Below are positions 24,901 through 36,900 of a stretch of DNA of 64,000 bases, in pieces. The stretch comes from Mactra quadrangularis (taxonomy: Eukaryota; Mollusca; Bivalvia; Venerida; Mactridae): NCBI GenBank assembly GCA_025267735.1, contig CM046294.1:32209222-32273221 (forward strand), read 5' to 3'. The notes below the pieces were generated by a model. It was given only the letters and a program-made list of their open reading frames with translations. It made no database searches and had not been told where the DNA came from. The position numbers were made by a program, and so were the translations under genes. Positions within the stretch are counted from its first letter, which is position 1, and each line of letters opens with the position of its first letter.

Positions 24901-27900
24901 GGACATTGTTTGGCGTGTAATCGTGGTTTTTATGGCTCAATGTGTGAGTATAATTGCTCAAGCACATGTAACGATATCACATCTAAGGCTGTTTGTAATT
25001 TTAAAGATGGAACTTGTTTGGAAGGATGTGTCAATGGTTATTTTAACCATAAATGTGATGGTAACTGTAGCAATAATTGTTTAGACAAAATTTGTAACCA
25101 GGCAACAGGGAAATGTGATGCTTGTGTAAAAGGTTTTCATGGAGACACTTGTCAACATGAATGTAGTACAAACTGTATTAATGTAACATGTTCCCAAGAT
25201 AATGCTGAGTGTTTCCTAGGATGCTATGCTGGATTTCAAGGACAAACTTGTCAACAAGGTAAGCATGTATGTGAGTAAAAAATTTGGAATTATTCCGAGT
25301 GGGTTATTTCATGAAGTGAAGTGAAATAAGTTCATGTTATAGCTAATGTGCGCATTTATACAAAAGTTTGCATAGCAGTTTACTGACAATATTCATTTAA
25401 TGAAATACGTGTATGTTGTTTGAAATCACAATATAACAACTCCATCTAATAACTCTCATTCCCTAGTGTCTGGTCTCTAGGCTAAGTAATATAAATTTGA
25501 TAAACGATATTTATAAAAGAAACGACTAGATGCGATTCAGTAGTAATGCAGAAAAAATGCATACGTATATTGCTCAGTTTTATTAAATATTACAGCATTG
25601 CGTAATGAAGACGAGGAAGGAAACAGTATAGCAGGACCAGTGGCTGGAAGTGTGTCTACGGGCATAGTGGCTATTGTTATCGGCGTAGTAGTACTTATAA
25701 TGTTCAGAAAATGGTAACGTTGATTATTGGTTCATTTATATCATCATTGGGGATGGATTACTGCTTTAACATAGTAATTGTGAAACTCGTAAAAATATTA
25801 TTTTAATGTTTTAATAAGAAATGAACAAATACTTTTAAATGTTCAGTTGTCAATGTACCGTCATCATCTTTTATTCTAGTTTCGAATATCTAGTTATTTT
25901 TCTTGACGGCAACCAACGATACATTCCATCGTATTTTCATCTTCCCGATCATAATCTCCCTTTTCTATCTTGTGTTATTAAAATTTACACTAGAATATTC
26001 ATTAAAGTTAAGAACATTGTAGTCGTTTATCTTTAGAGATAGTTATATTGGTAAGAAATGTGTTATAATTTATTTGTAAACAAATACACATTTCAATCCT
26101 TTATTTGAAAGTATGACATTTTCTAAACAATCACTACATGTATATTAACTGTTTGTCTCATGTGTGTTCAGGAAGAAAAAGAAAGACGAAGATAAAACTC
26201 CAATGAATACATTATCTTCAACCAATAATAGTTCGAGGGCAGCTGTTATGGACAGTAAGGATGCAAATGGTATGTAAAGGTGAAATATTTAGTGGTGCTG
26301 TTTTGATGCTTTTAGCTTCTTGGTTTTCAACTCTTTTAATTCTTTTGATGATAAATTATGTGCATATATAGGTAAAAATGATATGTCTAAAACTATTTAA
26401 TCATACTCTACAAAATTGTCAGATTATCCTTCTCTCTGTGATGTAAAGAAGCAAGAAAATTATAATATCTGATTAACATAATATTACAAGTCAATCAATA
26501 AAATTTCATCCCAATCAAATCCTTACAAGTAATACTCTACACGAATACTTTTGAAAGCGAGACTCTAACATCATATTTGCGTAACGTGCGTACATTTCAT
26601 TCTGTAAAAGTTTCACACCATAGAATACCCTAACATAATTCTTGATTAATAATGTAATATACGGCATGAAATAATCATTTATTAATTGCCTAACAGTCTT
26701 GTCCAAATTAAATCAAATAATACAAACCTATGCACATTATCCTTATCTTTTACTATCATTTCTATATCGATTTAGTTAAACTTTATATTATCCATTTTTG
26801 GCCGCCTATTTCTGAATAGGATTTAGTTTCTTGCTCAAGAAAACAACCACATAGGTTTTAACCACTCAGGGTCACTCGCTTCATTATTAATCATGATTTA
26901 AAGAATCTAAACAAAATAAGTAATCCTGAATTTTATATTTAGCTGTCAATCAAAATGATTCAATGGATTTAGTGGTTAGCCAAGTACAGATTGACATAGA
27001 CGAAGACGATGAAAGATTGGGCAATGAAAATAATGTAGATGTTGAATATGCTAATGCACCACTATCAACCACCAATATAAGAGTAATAGATCTTTATACC
27101 TTTGTTACTCAGACTGAATATGAACATTTTGAGAAAGAATTTGAGGTAATAAAAATGTTACGTTATATATATATATTATCGTGAACTAGTCTAGTCAAAT
27201 CATTGATATTGATGTCAATATTTCTCAGCTTACAGAATTTATGTGTAATATACATTTATGCAATGATATATCAACGTGCATTTACTGATTTAGTTTTTTG
27301 AAATATACAAAATATATTAGTAACGACTTATAGGTAGTTTGATTCCATAAAAGCATTTAACAAGTTCTACACTCGATAATTTATTTTTTGAATATAATCT
27401 TTTTCGTGTCTAGCAATATGATCAACACTTCGCGCATTTTAAACAACACGGAGTTACCGATGATATCATGCTTTACTTACAATCACTACTCGCTAACCCT
27501 TCCAAACGTAACCGACATCATTTCCCTAAAAGGAAGAAATATATATTACCGTCGAAAATCATATGAAAAACGTATTTAAAAACATAAACTCTTTTTATTT
27601 TATACAATTTCTTTTATTTCATTGTTTTCCTTTCAGCGATTGCCTCGTTCCACGTCACATTCCTATGCATGTGCCAGAAAACCAGAAAATAGAGGTTTAA
27701 ACAGATTCAAAGGAATGTTTCCATGTATGCAAATCTGTTATGATAATTTATTCATTATATAAGAAATTATTTAGTAACATTAAATACTGTAAATTATACT
27801 TAATTATTTTTTCTCTTTGGTAGTAATTGTACAAGTAACATGAAACATAAATGCATCTGAAAAAAACACCGTCTGATCAAACAAAAGATATAACAGATTT

Positions 27901-30900
27901 TTACACAGTAATCACAGGAACTATTGAGTGTTTATCAACATGTCCTATGTAAACAACAGTATATGCAGATAACCGTTGAATTCTACCAAGAATGTGTCTC
28001 TAAATTAGCAGAAACAGGGTAGATTTGATGCTCGGAATCCAGCAGATACATTGGTAACTGGTATAAGAAGTTGTATATCCCGGTTTGCAAATAAAAATTT
28101 TATCTTTGTCTTCTAACACTACTAACATGTATACGATGTTTTTGCCTTATTGTAGATGATCATTCAAGAGTCAAATTGAAACATGATCCAACTTTCTTCA
28201 TTAACGCATGCTATATTGACGTAAGTAAATATTTACATTATTCGGATTATTGGTGAGCAGATTAAATTGTCTTCCGCAAGTAATTAACCTGGTTTATAGT
28301 TACAGTGTTTTTTTTACATAACTTAAGTTACCCGATTATAAACTTCACAATACTTCCTTCTTCCTTGTAAAGCTTTAAAGTACAGTATACACTAACAATC
28401 ATGTTTTTGTTTGTTTTATTCAGGGTTACAAGCGTGAAAAGGCTTACATCGCTTCAGTGGGTATGTTTATAACTATAATAAGTATTAGCTTTATATTTAA
28501 GGCTTGTTATTATTCTGTCTCGAGTAAACAAGTTCAGAACAGGAAGAAGTCTATGTCAAATTCTTTGTTAAACGTTTAATTTGAAATTATATAAAGGTTC
28601 ATACCTTTTCAAAAATGTATAGATAAACAAATTAGACCCATGACCGATTTAACTGTACAGCAAATAGAGGCTGCTGACAACTAATGAAGGATAATATAAG
28701 TATAATTGATAACCAACATTGAATATCAAGAGTAGTTTTTTAATTATATTATTGTTAATTCATCAATATCTGATTACAAAGCTTTGACATTTAGTCTTTG
28801 ACCGTTTTTTAAGTGAAGATATTTATTTCATTTTAAGACATGCTCGTATACTTGTATACTCTAAGAAACATTAACATCTTATTTCTACTTTATTAAAACT
28901 AAGCATAATTTATGAAATATAAATCTTGATGAATAGCATCATAATAACATTTCTGGTTTTTTTTCATCTAACGATCTGGTTCTGTCTATTATGTGATGAA
29001 AAACATAGTGTACGTATTTTTCTGCATTAAAAGTATATAATTTTAGGACCAACTGCCGCCATAACAAACAACTTTATATCATTTTGGACAATGGTTTGGT
29101 ATGAAAATGTAGATAAAATTGTCATTTTAACAAGGTTACAAGAGGAAACGGTACGTATATTTTAATTCACTCGATAATATTTAAGTAACAATCCAACTTC
29201 ACGTTAAAATACTCATTAAAACATCTGACTATGCAGTTTCAAATCATTCGAAAATAATCCAAGATCGAAGTACATGTACGGTTGTTTAGTAAACAAACGG
29301 TCTTACTGACTGACCTTTATACGGAGACGCTGAGTATCATGGGTAAAACGAACTGTTTACTTGAAATCACATGGCAATGTCTACATTCTAATAATTCACC
29401 CGTTCAACTGTACTTAACACATAGAGTATGTTTTTGTGCCTACTCAATAAAATTTAACTATCCAACCAACTATGCTCATTAAATTAAACTTTTTCACCGG
29501 AAGTTTAACCTCCTTTCCTAACGTATTTACATATTTCATTCTTTACACAGGAATTTGAAATCAAAATAGAATACACGGTTTGACTATGCATCTGTACCTT
29601 TTTAGGCTTAAAAGTACTTTGTTTCTATGGATTGAAATTCTAGTTAAAAGCGATCATTTATTTCACAATTTTATAACAATTGTATTTTAAAAAAACGAAA
29701 TATCCAACGATTTTGTCTTCATGCGCATATTGTGTCGCTTACCAAATCGACAAATTCTGAGATTTGTTTGTGTTTCTTAGTATAGAGGTGATTCTTCACC
29801 TTATATTCATAGAATGCATGCACGGTTCCATACCCCGAACATGTCAAAATATTTACTTACTCTTTAATACATGCATGGGTGAAAGTTGAAAGTTTTTAAA
29901 ATAATACAAACCTCGATTTTACACATAATTGTTGAACATCTTACACGAAATGTATATTTCAGGGAATGAAATGTGAGAGATATTGGCCAATTGTTGGCGA
30001 AAGTAAAGTGTATGGAGATATAACAGTTTCACATCAAGAGATTAATACTTATGCTGAGTATACTATAACTATATTGTTGTTAGAAAAGGTTATTAGCTTC
30101 ATTTATTTAGCAGTAAAACCATACGTGTACACCCTTGCGGTGATTTCGCACTCGTTTATTTCCACCTTTTGGTGTTGGGTTTTTAATACGAATTCACCCC
30201 CTTTTTTAAATAGTTTTAGCGACCGCTCAATTTATTGACTCTTTCAATAGTACCTACTAGCCCTTCCGTAAGAACACGGCTAATTATCGTTCAACAAAGG
30301 AAAATCAAAATTAAATATCGATTTTTCATAAAAAGAGTAAAGCCAGTCGCGTCTTTGGAAATTCGTCATAATGAATTGTGCCCCAATCAAAAAACTTATG
30401 ATTAATTGTTAAGAAATTTCTAAATCCATTTTTTCTAATTAATTTAACTATGTTATCTGTATACTATATTCGACTAAAACAGCTTAAGAATGCAAAACTG
30501 GTCGTTATTAGTTTATTGTTGTAACAAATTCAATTCGTATATTTTAAGGGCAATCAACAGAGATCTTTGACTCACATACATTACACAGCCTGGCCAGATA
30601 AAACCATTCCAGATAATGTTGTTAGTTTGGTGGAATTTTATAACCTTGTAAATTCCATCAAGTCTATTAATGGAGGACCTACAATCGTTCATTGCAGGTA
30701 AATAGTAACACAATGTATAAAACTGGGTAAAAGCTGCTGTGGTCTGTGTGTAAATTTGATTATGTTAAATGTATACTCTGAAATGAGTTATGGTAATGTA
30801 ACAAAAAAGTTTTACCAAACATGACAAGATTTCTCAATGACAACGTTCTTAATGTATTCAGAAAGTACATTTTCTATCACATTATGCAATATCGCATCTC

Positions 30901-33900
30901 TATTAATAGCATTTGGTATGTACATGTATTACGCTAATCAACTAAACTATATCGATTGAATTGTTACTGCAGTACGCAAAACTAGTTCTTTTATTGGTTT
31001 GGAGCAGATTATCTCATATAACAATATATCTGTTCAAATAATTAATTTTTCAATAAATCAAAACATAAAAATGAAAAAGTCAATAGGACTGCAATAAGAA
31101 ATGTTCTATGTTCTATGTACATAATATGTATCACATTCAATATATTTTCCAGTGCTGGCGTCGGCAGAACTGGAACCTTTATAGCTTTAGATATATTGAC
31201 AATACAAGGGAAATCTGAAAAATGTGTGAATGTATATGAATGTGTTATGAGTCTAAGAGAACAGAGAATGTGTATGGTTCAAACGCATGTAAGTAGGCTT
31301 ATGGTATTTGATTAACAAATACACTGAATATATAGTAATTAAAAAAAGGATTCAGTACACTGGGAAGTCATTCTTGATTATTGAAAGTAGTTTGAAGAAT
31401 CACAGGCATTATTTATGTTGTAATGATAATAAAAGTAAAAACTCATTTATATATCAATATATTGGATCATTACAGTACTTCTATTGTAGTAATATTTGTA
31501 TATAGCGGAGTCTGTTATCGAGTCTATCAATTTCATCAGTAATAGCGTCAGCTTTTTATATTGCTTTAACGAAGTGCATCAAATTTTAATCACAGTCAGA
31601 TGTCTAGCTGATTTGCTTTCCCCAGAATTTGCAAACGGGATTAAAGAAACTTAAAGCCGACAAGATACTTTAAAAACAAATTTTAATCCGTTTGGCTGAG
31701 ATTAACATGCATTCCTGACAAGGAGATCGAAGTTATCTATCATAAGTACGAATATATTACTTAATACTGACTTAGTTTCTATCAACAGTAGAATTTTTAC
31801 CTGTATTTCAGGAACAGTATGAGTACCTTCACAGATGCCTAATCTATACTTTATTGTTTGATTCTGACCCAGTAACAACTGATTATGTTCAGAGTAAACT
31901 CTCAATGCTTGATGATCGTTCGTATACCAAACAATTTAAGGTAAATAACATTTTAGGTATTGGGTTTACTTTCGTATGCAGTAAACAGTGATTGGAAGGG
32001 CAGGTTCATTGAAACTGTGAAAATTTTTAAAAAAGAGACTACTACCTACGCGAGGCGAAGTACGTAACGGTTATGCAAAATAGTTCTTGTAGTATACGTA
32101 AAGATCTTTGTCAAATCATATTTCTATGTTATATTGAATCAAATATAGTTCAGCGATATTATTAAAGTGTCTAATTTTAAATTCACGGACTAAAAACGAA
32201 ACCTCACCCATCGCCTAAACGATCATGTATTTGTTTACTTCAACACCGGTAGTTTCAAAATGGCGCCTAAATATGTACGAGGTTATTCGTAGCTTATGGC
32301 CGAGGAGTAAGTTCCGAATGGCTTCGTTTAAAGGCAAATGCGTAGTTAGCAACATGCATTGAACGCTTGTAGTTAACTTATCACATATCTAAATACGTCG
32401 TAGGTAAACATGTTTTTATATATACATTAAAGATATATTCTTTATCCATTTTGTGTTATGCTTTTCGTGTATTTCTTCTATCCTAGATGTTTGATAATGA
32501 TGTAGAAAGAAAGTCACAGGACGACGTAGAGGCTATAGAAGGAAACAAAAAATTCACAGATAAAAATCGTCCAGGAGCAGACATACCAGGTAAACACGAG
32601 ATTGGTTAACCCATAACTAGTTCGCACTTGGTCGAAAGTTTACCATCTATCATATAACTGTATTGAGACGTTTTAGAACATTCACATTTTGTAACGTTTT
32701 ATGTGACAACGTTGCACCTTAGCCAGACTGATCCCTATGTTTTTGGCAGCGACAAGAGCCGCTTAAATCCTAATCCTGATAACCATGAAAAAATTAACGT
32801 TTGGGAGGGGCAAAATGACCGCAAATGCCGATGTTTGGCTTTAGATCTTTGTAATTACCCACAATAAAGCCGATAGCCTCATTTTTACAAAGCCGCCTTA
32901 AAGTAAGATATACTTTTAAAATATTATAATATATATCCATCTATCTTTCAAAACAGGCAACAGAGTGTGACACATTTTCTCTTGGACGCCGTAAATCTAA
33001 ATAAGACATTTACATAAAAAAATATTTAATATTTACAGAAGGTCTTTCACCATGCATTACATTATTATAGTTCATTCCATTTCAATCCTAACCGTCGATC
33101 ATGATGCTGGCGCTTTACCAAAGCTGCATTGAATTCCATTCTGTGCTTAATTTATTCAAGGATGCCCTGTCAGGTTTTAACCAAGCCAGGCTATGATGAA
33201 ATAGAATTTAATTAATCTAAGTCTTGAAAGATTACTTTTGCTTAAAATGTTTTTTAACAATTTTGACCGTTGACAATGTCGGAGTTTAACGCAATTCAAT
33301 CTATTCTTTCGCTGTATCGGTAGTCAGCTGTATAACTTGACACCCGTACTTTCCAATCGTTAAATGTATTAAAGTCCAAAAAAGGTTAGTTAATTATTAA
33401 AATAGTAAAGTTTACAAACGCTCCACTGCTGGACGTCCGCCATTACAAGATCAGAAGATACGGCGAGGTCATGATTCGCTTTCAAAAAATTTGCATGTTA
33501 TTCATTTGGTTAATATCTCAGGGTATGGTAGAAAAATGTCAATTCAGTGCTTATTGGTGGCGTTGGATATCAAAATATGCGTGTGAGCAATTCGTCTTCC
33601 GGTCTTAGATGTTAAAAATTGAAATGACGAAACTTTTACACAAAACTTTATTCCATTCAGTAATTAACTTTTTAAAATGTTAGCCCATTGTTAAAATGGT
33701 GTTGAAATAATTCCAATTACTTTGCATATACGAGTACGTGCACGTATGTATATGAAAGTGCCATATATATCTCAATGGTGTGTATAGCTGCCCACGATGT
33801 GTTGATAATGTATATTATGGCATATCTTTCAGGAAACAGAAATCGTCCTCGACTTTATTTAAACAGATCATTCAACCAACCAGATTACATCAATGCTGTA

Positions 33901-36900
33901 TATGTAAATGTAAGTGCCCTAAGATTAACATAATTCACATTTATGTACGTTTTATCATAATTTTGCAGTTAATTAAGAGTTTATAAATTATATACATGAT
34001 TATATTTCAAATGCGGGTTTAAAAGTCGAAGTTTGTTTTTTATCTGAATATACATTTTAATGTTTGTTGCGAAAATGTGAAAAGTCTGATTATCAACGCA
34101 TTAAAATGTGTTAAATCTATTGTATTTATATACTTAGAAATTAAACCAGCATTATTTTTACTAACCTGTCAAATTGAAATAAACCCGCTCTTCAAACTGC
34201 TATTGCTGCATCACAGGAGCTTGACATTCTGTATCGTTGTTAAACAATATCTCTTTTTTAAAAGAGGAGGGATTTTTAAATTACGATACAGAATATCAAG
34301 CTACGGTGGCTACAAATAAGACATGGTTTCATTATATTCACCTATTTATTTTGTAGAGTTTTAAGAGGACTAATCATTTCATCGTAGCACAAACTCCTTT
34401 ACCAGAAACATTGTCAGACTTTCTTTGTCTGTTATATCAAACCAATTGTACATGTGTAGTTGACATGGATGATCCTGTGGAACATAGTAAAGTAAGATAG
34501 TACTACATTTTCTTGTCTCATTTATTACACGTTTTTTGTAAGACAAATTTAATTAACGATACACATAATAAGATTTAAACTTTGATGCATTTTATATGTA
34601 AATATCATATTTAAACTTCGGTTTTTTTTGTAGAATTGCCAAGTTTTTTGGTGAATATTAATGAAATTTTAAAAAGTGATATTTTATTTATACATGTAAT
34701 ACGCAATAAACGGATGGCTTACTCTAAAATTGGTTAAAATCAACAAGTTAACAGCAAATTATGATAGCAGGATAATGTAAGCTTTTGCTCTTATGTAAGT
34801 CATAAATTGGTTTCAATAGGATTCATACGTATTTAATATGGGACTGGTCTTTCACACCATAAATTGTATTGACATTTGAAAATGATAGATTAACAGATTA
34901 TGTACCAGCTAAATTTGCTGAAATAATATTATTCAATCTGTAGTATATTAGTTACATGAATGGTATTTTGACCTACACATTCTTTCCTATAAAACGAGCA
35001 ACTTACAATTAAGTATGATGATGAGTATGAAAAATCTATGTAATTTTGTCAATGTTTGTTTTTAGAGCACAATAGGAGTATATCAACCAGAGGTTAATGA
35101 GAGTATACAAGTTGATACATACACAGTCAGTTGTACTAAAAGTGAAACCAACTCTGAATTCATAAAGTCATTACTAAAATTGAAAAACTCATCAAAGGTA
35201 TGTTGCTTTGTTTTGTACTTCTGATGTATTTGATATTTATTAGCCTACATTGAGATTACAGTATTTGTATTGCAAGTATTCTCAACACTTTAAATAGTCA
35301 GAACATTTTTTGGTTTCATGCGCTCATATTATCTTCACAGTTAGTATTATGTGCAAAATAGCATCAAATTGTTCAATAACAATGTATAGGCATTATGTTT
35401 AAATGAAAGTTTTTCTATATTATTGTATTTTATGTAGTTAAATTTTATAAAGTAGACTTGTGTATTTAATAGAAATAATTCTATGTGAACACAAAATCTA
35501 TGCAATGTATAGTCCAAGTGGAAAAGCGCAAGCGCAAACCAATTGTTAAACAAAATAAGGGGGATGAACTGTAATTAGTATTAATCTATCGGCAAAATCC
35601 AAGGGAGGTAACAACGTTATACAATGCAAATGTAAAGTCAGCAAACCCAGGGGAGATAACTAAGTTGTAAATGTATTTTCAGCAAAATCCAGGGGAGATA
35701 ACAATAACACATTACAAATATACTGGTTGGAAACAAAACACATATGTACCTGAGAGTGTTAAAAGTTTTGTGCAATTTGTAAATACAGTACAAGTGGCTA
35801 CAGACAATCAACCTGAGGACTTGCCAATTATAATACATTGCTTGTATGTATCAATTTTTTTATCTCTTCAGAAAGTGTTAAAACAACAAAATATGAACGC
35901 TATCATAAAATGATCACTTCAGCTTGATAGATGTCATTGCCTTTACGTTTTATTTTTTATTGTACTACTGTTAAGACAACAATATACATTTTACTCGCCT
36001 AAATGTTTAATAAAATATTACATCACCATTGTTTCTAAAAATATTTAACCGACTTCATAACGTTAATGCGTGCATACGCTAACATAGGCGGATCTAGCGG
36101 GGGGGGGTCAGGGGGTCCGGAACCCCCTTGAATTTCCAAAATGTATATGTCCATAAGTGTTTCTTTACTGTAAGTTCTTTTTGTTTATAAAGCATAAAAC
36201 ATTTTTTCTCGGGCTCGCTTTTGTGCTTAATATAGATCTATGGTTATAATTAGGTTTATTATGAATATGTTTTATTATTCTGAAAAAAAGTGTATAATGT
36301 GGCTGTGGTTCTAAATTTGAACCCCCTAGAAAATAAAAATATTTTAATCCATATCAGTGATAAATAAAACGAAAAATTCGTGATTTTTTTCAAATACTTA
36401 TGTTCTTAACATTGTTCATTAGGGTTAGTTTTATGTGTTCAATATATATCCGTGCGTAAAGTAGATTCAAACTGCATCCTGGAGATGGTTTATTATATCA
36501 TATATGTATGAATAGGTTTACAGAGTTGTTAATAACATTACATTGTAGGAATGGTTATGAAAGAAGTGGACTATTTTGTACAATGGCAATAATGTTAGAG
36601 AAATTAGAATGTGAACAACAAATTAGTATAGGTAACACAATTAGACAAGTTAGATTAAGACGGAACAAAGCAATACCAAATAAGGTAAGATTGAATACTT
36701 TCACGTGTGGTATTTATAAAGAAGATATGTATTAAATAAAAAGAGGCTGGGATTATCCGGATAGCATACAAAATATATGTAGTAATTGTTTTCACTACAG
36801 TAGATCAGTTCGATTTAAATCGACTACTAGAATACAATCCAATCTCTAGCAACTATAGTTCATGTGTTGGTACACATGTATTTCTACAGAGATTGAGTCA

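Noticed and set aside
23381..25084. Other frames of 60-117 codons inside both EGF exons on either strand
   Set aside because: By-products of the repetitive cysteine-codon pattern; none has an independent signal.
27412..27565. Open segment between exons 5 and 6 of copy 1 (and 56772-56920 in copy 2) after an AG, looking like an extra exon
   Set aside because: No usable donor follows it, copy 2 has TG instead of AG at its acceptor, and exon 5 joins exon 6 directly to give the standard D1 order (EKEFE then RLPRS). Conservation between copies is no higher than in introns.
30089..30238. Continuation of the frame past exon 10 as coding sequence
   Set aside because: It would drop the WPD and P-loop exons, and the extension has no phosphatase similarity. 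Treated as possible intron retention only.
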